Of a DNA stretch of 64,000 nt, positions 32,064-40,790 are shown one piece after another. Position 1 is the first letter of the stretch. Every line of letters starts with the position of its first letter. The notes under the pieces were generated by a model. That model made no database searches. It was not told where the DNA came from and saw nothing but the letters and a program-made list of their open reading frames with translations. Position numbers and translations under genes: made by a program. Source of the stretch: Azospirillum brasilense (GTDB lineage: Bacteria > Pseudomonadota > Alphaproteobacteria > Rickettsiales > UBA3002); assembly GCA_003241645.1 (NCBI GenBank), contig QFOX01000003.1:1-64000 (forward strand), in the 5' to 3' direction.

Positions 32064-34451
32064 ATGGAAATTAAAAAAGTCGCGGTCCTTGGTTCCGGTG
32101 TCATGGGCTCGGGTATTGCGGGCGTCATCGCCAATGCGGGCATTCCCGTGCTGCTGCTGGATATTGTGCCCAAGGAAGGCCCGCGCAACGCGCTGGCCGA
32201 AGCCGCCATCGAGAAGCAAAGCAAGGGCGGAACCCCCGGTTTCGCCCACAAGAAATTCGCCAAACTCGTCACCCCCGGTAATTTCGATGACGACCTCGCG
32301 AAGCTCGCCGAATGCGACTGGATCGTCGAGGTGGTGGTCGAAAAACTGGAAGTGAAGCAGGACGTGTACCGCAAGATCGACGCGGTGCGCAAAAAAGGCA
32401 GCATCGTTTCGTCGAACACTTCGACGCTGCCGCTGCACGTGCTCACCAATGGTCTGCCGCAAAGCTTCGCGGATGATTTCCTCATCACCCACTTCTTCAA
32501 CCCGCCGCGCTTCATGCGCCTGCTGGAAGTGCTGAAAAGCCCCGGCTTCGATGCCGCGCGGTTCGACGCGTTCTGCCACTTCGCCGACACGGTGCTGGGC
32601 AAAGGCGTGGTGCCGGTGAAAGACACGCCGGGCTTCCTCGCCAACCGCATTGGTGTGTACTGGATGACCGCGGGCCTGATCGAAGCGGTGAAACTCGGCA
32701 TCGCCGTGGAAGATGCCGACGCCGTGATGGGCAAGCCGCTGGGCTTCCCGAAGACCGGCATGTTCGGGCTGTATGATCTGATCGGCATCGACCTGATGCC
32801 GCTGATCGCCAAGGCGATGCTGGCAACCTTGCCGGAGCATGACGCATTCCGCACGCTGTATAACGTGCCGCCGCTGGTGGAGAAAATGATCGCCGATGGC
32901 TACACGGGCCGCAAAGGCAAGGGTGGCTTCTACCGCATGAACAAAGGCGAGGGCGGGAAGAAGACCCTCGAGGCACTGAACCTGACCACCGGCGAATACG
33001 CACCGCAGAAAAAATCCAAACTCGAAAGCGTGGATGCCGCCAAAGCAGGGCTTGCTGCGCTGTTCGCCCACAAAGACATTGGCGGGCAATATGCCAGCGC
33101 CGTGATGCTGCAGACGCTGCATTACGCTGCGTCGCTCATTCCCGAGATTTCCGACGATATCCAATCCGTCGATGCCGCGATGAAGCTGGGCTATAACTGG
33201 AAATACGGCCCGTTCGAAATGATCGACCGACTGGCGATCGACGGCAAGAGTGGCACCGAAGTGTTCGCAGGCGCCCTGCAACAGGCCGGCATGAGCGTGC
33301 CGAAACTGATTCAGGAATCGCTCGGCAAGAAGCTGTATGCAGTGGATGCGGGCCGCGTGACCCAATTCAACATCGGCGGGCAATACGCGCCCGTGCCGGT
33401 ACCCGAAGGCTCGCTGATGCTCGAAGACATCAAGCGCACCAGCAAGCCGGTGAAGAAGAATGTGTCCGCGCAGGTCTGGGATCTGGGCGATGGCGTGGCC
33501 TGCCTGGAGCTGACCAGCAAGCAGAACACGTGGGACCCCGAGAACCTGAAAATGGTGATGGAGCTGCCGCAACTGGTGCAGCAAAAAGGTTTCCGCGCCG
33601 TGGTCATCGGCTCCGACGCGGAGCATTTCAGTTTCGGTGCGAATATCGGCTATTTCCTGCTGGCCTGCAACACCGCCAGCTGGTGGGCGATCTCTGACAT
33701 GGTCAAACAAGGCCAGCAAGCCTTCATGGGCCTGAAATACGCGCCGTTCCCCGTGGTGTCGTCGCTTTCCGGCATGGCGCTGGGTGGCGGCTGCGAACTG
33801 CAACTGCATGTGGACGCCGTGCAGGCGCATATGGAATCCTACCCCGGGCTGGTGGAAGCAGGCATCGGCGTCATCCCCGGTTGGGGTGGCTGTAAGGAAC
33901 TTTTGCTGCGCCACATGGCTGCAGCAAATGCTGCACAAAAATCCATCGCCAAAGGGCAGAAGCCTACGCACCTCATCAGCGGTGGGCCCATGGGTGCCAT
34001 CAGCAAGGCGTTCGAGTATATCAGCATGGCGAAGGTCGCAGGCAGCGCTGCCGAAGCGCAGGACATGCTTATTCTCAACGGCGCCTCGCGCATCAGCGCC
34101 AACCGTCGCCGCGTGCTGGCGGATGCGAAGCAGCTGGCCCTGTCGCTGGCCGAGAATTACACCCCGCCCGAGCCGGTGACGGTGCGGCTGCCCGGCGCTT
34201 CGGGCAAGCTGGCGCTGGATATGGCGGTGGAAGGCTTCGTCAAATCCGGCAAGGCCACGCCGCACGACGTGGTGGTCTCCAGCCACCTCGCCACGGTGCT
34301 GACCGGCGGCGATACCGACATCACGCAGGAAGTGACCGAGCAGCAATTGCTGGACCTCGAGCACGACCATTTCATGGCGCTGTGCAAGACCGACGCGACG
34401 CAAGCACGCATCGCGCACATGCTGAACACAAGCAAGCCATTGAGGAATTGA
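32064..34451 (+). CDS. fadN: 3-hydroxyacyl-CoA dehydrogenase/enoyl-CoA hydratase, FadN type
   Basis: 795 residues. Performs the hydration and second oxidation of beta-oxidation. The order is dehydrogenase first: the NAD motif KKVAVLGSGVMGSGIAGVIA at residue 4, then VKDTPGFLANRIG and the C-terminal dehydrogenase domain YNWKYGPFEMID. The hydratase-like part follows (about 490-700: SALSG-like SSLSGMALGGGCELQLHVDA and GLVEAGIGVIPGWGGCKELL with a catalytic-type glutamate). This is the FadN arrangement, opposite to E. coli FadB. Length agrees with FadN (about 790). It is followed by repeat B and the acyl-CoA dehydrogenase. Confidence 0.95.
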   Translation: MEIKKVAVLGSGVMGSGIAGVIANAGIPVLLLDIVPKEGPRNALAEAAIEKQSKGGTPGFAHKKFAKLVTPGNFDDDLAKLAECDWIVEVVVEKLEVKQDVYRKIDAVRKKGSIVSSNTSTLPLHVLTNGLPQSFADDFLITHFFNPPRFMRLLEVLKSPGFDAARFDAFCHFADTVLGKGVVPVKDTPGFLANRIGVYWMTAGLIEAVKLGIAVEDADAVMGKPLGFPKTGMFGLYDLIGIDLMPLIAKAMLATLPEHDAFRTLYNVPPLVEKMIADGYTGRKGKGGFYRMNKGEGGKKTLEALNLTTGEYAPQKKSKLESVDAAKAGLAALFAHKDIGGQYASAVMLQTLHYAASLIPEISDDIQSVDAAMKLGYNWKYGPFEMIDRLAIDGKSGTEVFAGALQQAGMSVPKLIQESLGKKLYAVDAGRVTQFNIGGQYAPVPVPEGSLMLEDIKRTSKPVKKNVSAQVWDLGDGVACLELTSKQNTWDPENLKMVMELPQLVQQKGFRAVVIGSDAEHFSFGANIGYFLLACNTASWWAISDMVKQGQQAFMGLKYAPFPVVSSLSGMALGGGCELQLHVDAVQAHMESYPGLVEAGIGVIPGWGGCKELLLRHMAAANAAQKSIAKGQKPTHLISGGPMGAISKAFEYISMAKVAGSAAEAQDMLILNGASRISANRRRVLADAKQLALSLAENYTPPEPVTVRLPGASGKLALDMAVEGFVKSGKATPHDVVVSSHLATVLTGGDTDITQEVTEQQLLDLEHDHFMALCKTDATQARIAHMLNTSKPLRN

Positions 34452-34455
34452 TTTT

Positions 34456-34515
34456 GTCATCCCTGCGAACGCAGGGATCCACGTACAAGGAGATTCCCGC
34501 TTTCGCGGGAATGAC
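34456..34515. repeat. Family B palindromic repeat
   Basis: 60 bases between FadN and the acyl-CoA dehydrogenase. The ends GTCATCCC and GGAATGAC are inverted. Inside are two hairpins, CCCTGCG-AAC-GCAGGG-like and ATTCCCGCTTTCGCGGGAAT. It is the type of short mobile palindrome widespread in bacteria. The next ribosome site (AAGGAG) starts immediately after it. Only one copy lies in the window. Confidence 0.85.
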
Positions 34516-34529
34516 AAGGAGAAGAAAGA

Positions 34530-36302
34530 ATGCCCACCTATTCCGCACCGTTGAAAGACTACCAGTTCCTCATCGACCATTTCCTCGAACTGGATAAGCA
34601 TGCCGCCGTGAAGGGCTTCGCCGAAGCGCGCGACATGGCGACCCCGCTGCTGGAAGCCAGCGCGCAACTGTGCGAAGAGGTGCTGTTCCCGCTCAACCGC
34701 GTGGGCGACGTGCAGGGCCTGAAACTGAAAGACGGCGTGGTCACCACGCCCGACGGCTTCAAGGAAGCCTACCAGCAATACGCCGAAGGCGGCTGGAGCA
34801 CGCTGACCTGGCCGACCGAATATGGCGGGCAGGACCTGCCGGAATTCCTGAACATGCCCATGCTGGAAATGGTCTGCTCGGCCAACCTTTCGTTCGGACT
34901 CACCCCGGGCCTGACCCATGGCGCGATCCACGCGCTGGTGGTCTATGGCACCGACGAGCAGAAGCAGAAATACCTGCCCAACATGATCTCCGGCAAATGG
35001 TCCGGCGTGATGTGCCTGACCGAACCCACGGCAGGCACCGACCTTGGCCTGCTGAAAACCCGGGCCACCCCGCAGGCGGATGGCACCTACCGCATCGAGG
35101 GTAACAAGATATTCATCTCCGCCGGCGAGCAGGACCAGACCGAGAACATCATGCATCTCGTGCTGGCCCGCCTGCCGGATGCGCCGAAGGGCAGCAAAGG
35201 CATTTCGCTGTTCCTCGTGCCGAAGGTGCTGGTGAATGATGATGGCTCGCTGGGTGCGCGCAATGCGTTCAGCTGCTCGGCCATCGAGCATAAAATGGGC
35301 ATCCATGCGAGCCCGACCTGTGTGATGAACTATGACGGCGCCACCGGCTACCTCGTGGGCAAGCCGAACGAAGGCCTGAAAGCCATGTTCGTGATGATGA
35401 ACACCGCGCGCCTGTATGTGGGCGTGCAGGGCCTTGGCGTGGGCGAGGCGGCCTACCAGAACGCGCTCGCCTACAGTAAGGAGCGCTTGCAGGGCCGCGC
35501 GCTTAGCGGGCCGAAATTCCCCGAGAAAGCGGCGGACCCCATCACCGTGCACCCGGACGTGCGGCGCATGCTGCACACCATGAAATGCTTCACCGAAGGC
35601 AGCCGCGCACTGGTCATGGAGACCGCGTTGCAGATCGACATTGCGCACCGCCACGAGGACCCCGCCATGCGCGAAGCGGCGGATGATTTTGTGCAGCTGG
35701 TCACCCCCATCCTCAAATCCACCCTCACCGATGGCGGGTTCGAGACCGCCAGCACCGCCATGCAGTGCTTCGGCGGCTATGGCTACATCGAGGAATACGG
35801 GGCCGCGCAATACCTGCGCGATGCGCGCATCCCCATGATCTATGAGGGCACCAACGGCGTGCAGGCGATGGATCTGGTGGGCCGCAAGCTGGGCTATGAT
35901 ACGGGGCGTTACCTGAAGCGTTTCTTCCACCCGGTGGATGCGTTCATTGCCGAAAACCGTGACGATCCGGCCATGGCCGAATTCACCAAGCCGCTGAAGG
36001 TCCACACCAAATACCTGCAGCAAGCCACCATGTGGGTGGGTGCGATGGGGTTGGCCAACCCCAACCATGCGGGGGCCGGCGCGGTCGAATACCAGAAGAT
36101 GTTCAGCCTCGTGCTGTTCGCGTGGCTATTCGCGCGGCAAGCCAAACTGGCGCTGGCGCTTCGCGATCAAGATCCTGAATTCTATGATCAAAAGCTCGCG
36201 ACCTGCCGGTTCTTCTTCGCCAAACTGTTGCCGCAGACCACGGGGCTGCTGGCCAGCATCACCGCCGGGGCCGACCCGGTGATGGCGGATGCCGGGTTTT
36301 AA
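34530..36302 (+). CDS. Acyl-CoA dehydrogenase, long FadE-like type
   Basis: 590-residue FAD enzyme for the first oxidation of beta-oxidation. Family features are GGWSTLTWPTEYGGQDLPEF, MCLTEPTAGTDLGLLKTRAT (FAD/substrate loop), the segment MQCFGGYGYIEEYGAAQYLR with the catalytic-region glutamate and RIPMIYEGTNGVQAMDLVGR. The C-terminal about 140 residues form the extra helical domain found in 590-600 residue bacterial acyl-CoA dehydrogenases. GGAG precedes the ATG, separated from FadN by repeat B. A hairpin AAGGGATA-TGC-TATCCCTT (36316-36334) lies 14 bases after the stop and may end the operon, though it lacks a T-run. Confidence 0.95.
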   Translation: MPTYSAPLKDYQFLIDHFLELDKHAAVKGFAEARDMATPLLEASAQLCEEVLFPLNRVGDVQGLKLKDGVVTTPDGFKEAYQQYAEGGWSTLTWPTEYGGQDLPEFLNMPMLEMVCSANLSFGLTPGLTHGAIHALVVYGTDEQKQKYLPNMISGKWSGVMCLTEPTAGTDLGLLKTRATPQADGTYRIEGNKIFISAGEQDQTENIMHLVLARLPDAPKGSKGISLFLVPKVLVNDDGSLGARNAFSCSAIEHKMGIHASPTCVMNYDGATGYLVGKPNEGLKAMFVMMNTARLYVGVQGLGVGEAAYQNALAYSKERLQGRALSGPKFPEKAADPITVHPDVRRMLHTMKCFTEGSRALVMETALQIDIAHRHEDPAMREAADDFVQLVTPILKSTLTDGGFETASTAMQCFGGYGYIEEYGAAQYLRDARIPMIYEGTNGVQAMDLVGRKLGYDTGRYLKRFFHPVDAFIAENRDDPAMAEFTKPLKVHTKYLQQATMWVGAMGLANPNHAGAGAVEYQKMFSLVLFAWLFARQAKLALALRDQDPEFYDQKLATCRFFFAKLLPQTTGLLASITAGADPVMADAGF

Positions 36303-36700
36303 AATACTGTAATAGAAGGGATATGCTATCCCTTCGTCGCCTGCAGCTCCTTACCCTTTTGGCTCCCGATGGTCGCCTCTTTTCGCTTTGCTCCAAGTCG
36401 TTCGCTGACGCTCACGGCTCGCGCCACTTCGGCGCTACGCATGGCATGCGTCGGCGTTTTTATTTCAGAGGAGCGCAGTAGCGCGACCCAGCCATGAGCC
36501 AGCGAAGCTGCGCGTAGGCATCGCGCAGTACGCGCGATCTGCCGGAGCAACGGTTAACTGTCATCATATCTTAACAAACACACATCCCTTGTTTTGCTAT
36601 ATTTGCAGTGAAGGAGTCTATGCGCTAGGCGGAAACTCCATAACTTAACGCAATATTTACCGCGTTCCCACAGAATGGAACCAAGGTAGGAGCAGGCAAG
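36303..36700. other. 398-base intergenic region with repeat remnants
   Basis: No credible gene. It holds the hairpin at 36316-36334 and the C3 repeat fragment. A second hairpin is ATCGCGC-AGTAC-GCGCGAT (36520-36538). After that the sequence turns AT-rich (from about 36550), probably the promoter region of the next gene. A two-codon mini-ORF (ATG CGC TAG at 36620-36628) follows a perfect AAGGAG. A 74-residue minus-strand frame covers 36326-36550 but consists of repeat-like sequence and is not called. Confidence 0.6.
36400..36440 (+). repeat. Family C palindromic repeat, partial intergenic copy C3
   Basis: Contains TTCGCTGACGCTCACGGCTC followed by the block that ends CGGCGCTACGC. Bases 36415-36440 are identical to 22874-22899 in mutY. 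The G/C-palindrome half of C1 and C2 is missing. Confidence 0.7.
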
Positions 36701-38650
36701 ATGAGTGGTCGTGACGGTCTTTTAGGATTTGATATTCGTGGCGCGGGCCGTGAAGTGCGCGATTTGCGCCGCACCATGGACGAGGTGGGTCGCACCGTTG
36801 GCACCGGCGAGGCGCTGATTGGTGGCCACATCAACGGCGCCGAGGAAGCGCGCTACCGCACCCGCAATTACCGCACGCAGGGTCAGGCGAATGACGCCGA
36901 AGGCCGTTACATCATCAGCGAACATCGCCTCGAAGCCATTCGTGACGGTGATTTTGGCACCCCGGTGCGCCGCACCGCCGCACCGCGCCAAGCGAGCTAT
37001 GGCCAGGCACAGCCCGGCGGCTACAGCCAGCTGCCCCCCGAAGAATACCAGCGCGGTAGCGCACCGGAAGCACCCGTGGCGGCCCGTGCCGCCGCCCCGG
37101 CTGCAGCCCAGCGCGGCCCCGTTCGCCCGCTGGTGGCGAACGAGCGCCTGATCGAATCCGTCATGGGTGAGCTGGGCGATGCTGCCCGCGCCCAGACCCC
37201 GGCCGAGCGCGACGCCGCGCTTGATCGCTTCATTGCGGTGACCAACCGCATCGGTAAGGACACGCCGATCCAGTCCATCGGTGGCGAACTGAAAGTGAAT
37301 GGCGCCAACGGTGCGCAGATCGATATTCCGCTGCCGCCGCGCGGCCGCACCTTCACCATCACCGATATGGTGACGCCGTACCTGCGCCAGAACCGCGAGC
37401 TGGGCGATGCACTCGCCGCCCGTATCGCCGCGTCGAACGGCCAAACGGTGGAAGCACCCGCCAACCAACCGCAAGCACCGGCCACTGGCGCACCGACCAC
37501 GGCTGCGCCCGCCACTGGCGCTCCGGCTACGGCTGCTCCCAGCACTGGCGCACCCAGCACCGGCGCTCCCAGCACCGGCGCACCCAGCACCGGCGCTCCT
37601 GCACCGGCTACGGGCGCAACAGGCGCGCTGACCGCCGCTACCGGCGGTTCGGCACGCACCTACAGCCTGCGCACCAACACCGACGACATGCCGAAGATCG
37701 CCGCCAATCAGGTGGCTGACCTGCAGGGCCGTCTGGTGGATGCTGGCTTTGACCTTACCACCCGCCGCCAGGCCGATGGTAAGGACGGCAAATACGGCCC
37801 GAAAACCGAAGCCGCGGTGAACGCTATTGCCCGCGAAGCCGGGGTGAACCCAAAAGACATCGACTTCACTAACGCGCAAGACCCCGACACGGTGAAATTC
37901 ATGCAAACGCTGGATGCGCGCATTGCCTCGCGCGGCCGTGCGGCGGCTCCGGCCCCCGTGGTGCCGCAAGGCCCGACCCCGGAAGAGCTGGCAGCTCAGG
38001 CGGAACGTGACCGCCTTGCCGCCGAAGAAGCCCGCATTCCCGAAGCGATCCGTGGCACGCACTACGACCCGCGCGTGAGCGCCACCATGAGCCAGGCCGA
38101 GCGCGATGCGCTTGCCCGCAAAGGCCTGCATGCGCTGGACGAGATCGCCTCCGAGAACGGGGCACGTGATCCCGAAACGCTGGCCCGCAAGATCCGCGAA
38201 GTACAGAAAGACGCTGGCATGCTGCAAAGCGGTGAAGCCAGCCCGCAAACGCTGGCCGCCCTTGGGGTGGCCGTGGCCGAACGCAGTGGCCTCGCTGGCC
38301 GCGCTGGCAACGTGTACGAGGGTGCGCAGTCGCAGGCGGAAATGAACGCGGCCGCTGCCGTGGGCTTCCATGCGCTGGACGAGACCGCGGGCATCACCCG
38401 CAACCCGGAAGTGCTGGCCCGCAAGGTGCGTGAGTTCGAACGCGAGAACAACCTGACCGTGGATGGTCGCGTAGACCCCGCCATGCTGCAGGCACTGGAG
38501 CAGGCCGTGGCCGCGCGCGGTGGCCTCACGCAGGTGCGTGGCGGCACCGAGGTGAGCGCCAACGGCGGTGAGCCGCCGGCATCGCCGACCGTACAGACCA
38601 ACCCGCAGCTTCAGCAGACCCGTCTGGCTGAAGGTGGGCAGCGCGCGTAA
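36701..38650 (+). CDS. Large hypothetical protein with TGAP repeats and peptidoglycan-binding-like modules
   Basis: 649 residues, no signal peptide. Residues 1 to about 130 are charged and unassigned. A compact domain lies at about 150-255, followed by a low-complexity linker (about 260-310) of TGAPS/TGAPA repeats. Residues about 340-375 (VADLQGRLVDAGFDLTTRRQ with DGKYGPKTEAAVNAI) have the shape of a PG_binding_1 module. Two tandem related modules follow, about 463-525 (ARKGLHALDEIASENGARDP) and 546-610 (AAAVGFHALDETAGITRNPE). Each ends in a REVQ/REFE-x-D helix pair. It looks like a multi-module scaffold, but how it reaches the cell wall without a signal is unclear. GGAG lies upstream of the ATG. 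Followed closely by the Nudix-like gene. Confidence 0.65.
   Translation: MSGRDGLLGFDIRGAGREVRDLRRTMDEVGRTVGTGEALIGGHINGAEEARYRTRNYRTQGQANDAEGRYIISEHRLEAIRDGDFGTPVRRTAAPRQASYGQAQPGGYSQLPPEEYQRGSAPEAPVAARAAAPAAAQRGPVRPLVANERLIESVMGELGDAARAQTPAERDAALDRFIAVTNRIGKDTPIQSIGGELKVNGANGAQIDIPLPPRGRTFTITDMVTPYLRQNRELGDALAARIAASNGQTVEAPANQPQAPATGAPTTAAPATGAPATAAPSTGAPSTGAPSTGAPSTGAPAPATGATGALTAATGGSARTYSLRTNTDDMPKIAANQVADLQGRLVDAGFDLTTRRQADGKDGKYGPKTEAAVNAIAREAGVNPKDIDFTNAQDPDTVKFMQTLDARIASRGRAAAPAPVVPQGPTPEELAAQAERDRLAAEEARIPEAIRGTHYDPRVSATMSQAERDALARKGLHALDEIASENGARDPETLARKIREVQKDAGMLQSGEASPQTLAALGVAVAERSGLAGRAGNVYEGAQSQAEMNAAAAVGFHALDETAGITRNPEVLARKVREFERENNLTVDGRVDPAMLQALEQAVAARGGLTQVRGGTEVSANGGEPPASPTVQTNPQLQQTRLAEGGQRA
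37480..37612 (+). repeat. In-frame tandem repeat encoding TGAP units
   Basis: Repeated 12-base units such as AGCACCGGCGCACCC and AGCACCGGCGCTCCC alternate, encoding STGAP. At least four near-identical units run at about 37546-37600, flanked by more diverged ATGAP/TTAAP units. The copy number could vary between strains. Confidence 0.85.
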
Positions 38651-38656
38651 CAACCC

Positions 38657-39313
38657 TTGGCATCGCTCGCCGATCACACTAGACCTTTCCCGGTGACCAC
38701 CGGAGAAATGAAACGCGTGATCGAACTGCTTGCAGCCCCCATCCATAAAGTCGGTATCGTGCTGCTGCGCGACGTGCAGTCCAACGATCCGCTGGTGTGC
38801 ATCACGCAGGTGAAGGCCAAGAACCCGGCCGAGCAGGCGCAGGTGAAATTCGGCCTGCCGAAAGGAACCCGCCGCTACGACGACCCCGAAACGCACCAAT
38901 GGCGCGACGCCCGCGATTTCGCCACCGCTGCGCGCTACCGCGACCGGTTGGAGCCGCTGCATAGCTGCCTCATGAACGAGGCCAGCGAAGAAGCCGGGGT
39001 GGATGGCAAAAGCTTCGCCGAGCATGCGCCGCGCGAACTCGGCGCGCGCTTTTTCACCAGCGAAACCAGCGGCGCCACGTTCGATATTCAGTGGTATGGT
39101 ATGGAGCTATCGGAAAAAGCGGCTTCCCGCATGAATCCCACCCCGCCGGATGCGCACGCCGTGCAATGGGTGCGCCTGTCGGAAATGAAAGCCATGACCG
39201 CGCGTGGGGAAATGAACCAGAGCTACTATCCCGTCGCGGCCGAAATGGCCGAGAAAATGCGTGCGCGCGAGTTGCGCCCTACGCAGTTTTTGGCAGATCA
39301 GCCGACCAGATAA
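38657..39313 (+). CDS. Nudix-like hydrolase with a split Nudix box
   Basis: 218 residues from the TTG at 38657; an ATG at 38708 (201 residues) with GGAG close upstream is equally possible. The segment VKFGLPKGTRRYDDPETH looks like the start of a Nudix box and LHSCLMNEASEEAGVDGK like its helix (EExGV). About 25 extra residues separate them, so the standard G-x5-E-x7-RE spacing is broken. Metal binding may still be possible through SEEAG. Substrate unknown. The last 35 bases overlap the end of rnd on the other strand. Confidence 0.6.
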   Translation: MASLADHTRPFPVTTGEMKRVIELLAAPIHKVGIVLLRDVQSNDPLVCITQVKAKNPAEQAQVKFGLPKGTRRYDDPETHQWRDARDFATAARYRDRLEPLHSCLMNEASEEAGVDGKSFAEHAPRELGARFFTSETSGATFDIQWYGMELSEKAASRMNPTPPDAHAVQWVRLSEMKAMTARGEMNQSYYPVAAEMAEKMRARELRPTQFLADQPTR

Positions 39314-40466
39314 GCCCGAAGCCGCCTTTGTAGGGCTGCACTTTCGCTACCAGCTTGCCGCTGAGCAATGCTTCCACATCGCGCCCATAGGCCTCGTAGC
39401 GCCAGCCATGGCTGAGATGGCTGTCGGCAAAGGCAAGCTTGCCGCGCACAATGGCTTCCAGTTCTTCTTTGTCCACCACCAGCCGCGGCACAAGGTGCTC
39501 TTCCTCGCAGCGCAGGCGCAGCAGCACCTTCAACTGGTCAAGGCAGGCTTCCTGCACGGCCGACATGGGCTTCACGCGCTCTTCCGCCTGCGGCCAAGTT
39601 TCTTTCGGCTCCATGCGCGCGGTGTGCAGCGCCTCCACCAGCGAGGCCAGCGCGTCTTTGTTCAGTTGGCCCTGAATGCCGCGCAGCTCCAGCAGGTCAT
39701 CCACGCTTTGCGGGGCCATGCCGGCGATCTGCACCACGAAATCATCCTTCAGCACGCGTTGGCGCGGCAGGTCGCGGCGCATGGCCTGCTGCTCGCGCCA
39801 GCGGGCGGTGGCGCGCAGCATCTGCAGATATTCCGGCGCGCGGCTTTTCACTTTCAGGCGCTTCCAGATATGGTCCACATCCACCCGGTAATGGGTGATG
39901 AGCGTCAGGTCCGCCATTTCTTCTTCGATCCACGGACCGCGGCCATCGGCGGCGATGCGCTCTTCCAGCAATTCATACACTTTGCGCAGGTGGATCACAT
40001 CGTCCAGCGCGTAGTCGATCTGGCGCTGGGTGAGGGGGCGGCGCGCCCAGTCGGTGAAGCGGCTGGCCTTATCCAGCTTCGCGCCCACCAGTTCGCTGAC
40101 CAGCGTTTCGTAGCTGGCCGATTCGCCGAACCCGCACACCATGGCAGCGATTTGCGTGTCGTACATGGGCAGCGGTACGCGGCCCGAATCATGCACGAAA
40201 ATCTCGATGTCCTGCTTGGCGGCATGGAACACTTTCAGCAGCCGCTCATCGGCGAAGGCTGCGTAGAGCGCGCTTAAGTCCATGCCTTCGGCCAGCGGGT
40301 CGATCGCCGCGGCCACTTTGCTGGTGGCCACCTGCATGAGGCACAGCTGCGGGAAGTAGGTGCGCTCGCGAATGAATTCGGTATCGACCGTGATGAAGCG
40401 TTCGTCGCCAAAGGTGGCGCAGAAGGCGGTGAGGTCTTCGGTGGTGGTAATGATGCGTGTTTCCAT
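39279..40466 (-). CDS. rnd: Ribonuclease D
   Basis: 395 residues. 3'-5' exoribonuclease that trims tRNA and other stable RNAs. DEDD exonuclease motifs are clear: FITVDTEFIRERTYFPQLCL (D and E), LKVFHAAKQDIEIF (D), and the DEDDy tyrosine-aspartate block RQIDYALDDVIHL. The HRDC-type helices follow (about 205-290), with a C-terminal extension as in alphaproteobacterial RNase D. Full length. Transcribed after the YggU-like gene, with a 16-base gap, so probably one operon. Confidence 0.96.
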   Translation of the reverse strand: METRIITTTEDLTAFCATFGDERFITVDTEFIRERTYFPQLCLMQVATSKVAAAIDPLAEGMDLSALYAAFADERLLKVFHAAKQDIEIFVHDSGRVPLPMYDTQIAAMVCGFGESASYETLVSELVGAKLDKASRFTDWARRPLTQRQIDYALDDVIHLRKVYELLEERIAADGRGPWIEEEMADLTLITHYRVDVDHIWKRLKVKSRAPEYLQMLRATARWREQQAMRRDLPRQRVLKDDFVVQIAGMAPQSVDDLLELRGIQGQLNKDALASLVEALHTARMEPKETWPQAEERVKPMSAVQEACLDQLKVLLRLRCEEEHLVPRLVVDKEELEAIVRGKLAFADSHLSHGWRYEAYGRDVEALLSGKLVAKVQPYKGGFGLIWSADLPKTA

Positions 40467-40482
40467 GGGCGCGGCTTACCAT

Positions 40483-40743
40483 TCAGCGCGGCCGGTAGGC
40501 AATGATTTTGTGGCGGCTGGCCACACCCTTTGTAATGCTCAGGCTGGATTTGGGCAGCCCGAACTGCGCCGCCAGCAGCGCAATCACCGCCGCGTTGGCC
40601 GCCCCATCCTCGGGCGCGGCGCGCACCTTCACCACCAGCGCACCCGCGGCGTTCACGCCTTCTATGCCCTCGCGGCGCGTCTTGGGCGTGACGTTGAGGG
40701 CCAATTGTCCGGTCGAAAGCAGCAAATCTTTTGCATTTTCCAT
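40483..40743 (-). CDS. DUF167/YggU-family protein
   Basis: 86 residues. Family pattern LALNVTPKTRREGIEGV, then GALVVKVRAAPEDGAANAAV, LLAAQFGLPKSSLSITKGVA and SRHKIIAYRPR. The structure is known for homologues but the function is not. The start MENAKDLLL has GAGG 3-4 bases upstream; the longer frame overlaps aspS and is not used. It is divergent from aspS across 47 bases, which must hold both promoters. Confidence 0.93.
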   Translation of the reverse strand: MENAKDLLLSTGQLALNVTPKTRREGIEGVNAAGALVVKVRAAPEDGAANAAVIALLAAQFGLPKSSLSITKGVASRHKIIAYRPR

Positions 40744-40790
40744 ACCCTCGGCTATACCCTGCGGCCAAGAAATCCCAAAGGAATACCGCC

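Noticed and set aside
31815..36068. Very long minus-strand open frame (1417 codons) opposite the beta-oxidation operon
   Set aside because: It is antisense to three clear enzymes and shows His/Arg/Gln-rich, motif-free sequence. High GC at third codon positions keeps the opposite strand open, so it is a shadow.
36326..36550. 74-codon minus-strand open frame in the long intergenic region
   Set aside because: It overlaps the C3 repeat (RSAEVARA is also encoded by the mutY insert), so it is repeat sequence rather than a gene.
37546..37600. CRISPR-like direct repeats
   Set aside because: The units are 12-15 bases, directly adjacent and in frame, encoding STGAP; there are no spacers.
36722..39025. 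767-codon minus-strand open frame opposite the 649-residue protein
   Set aside because: Contains the mirror of the TGAP tandem repeat and no family motif; the plus frame has a ribosome site and module repeats.
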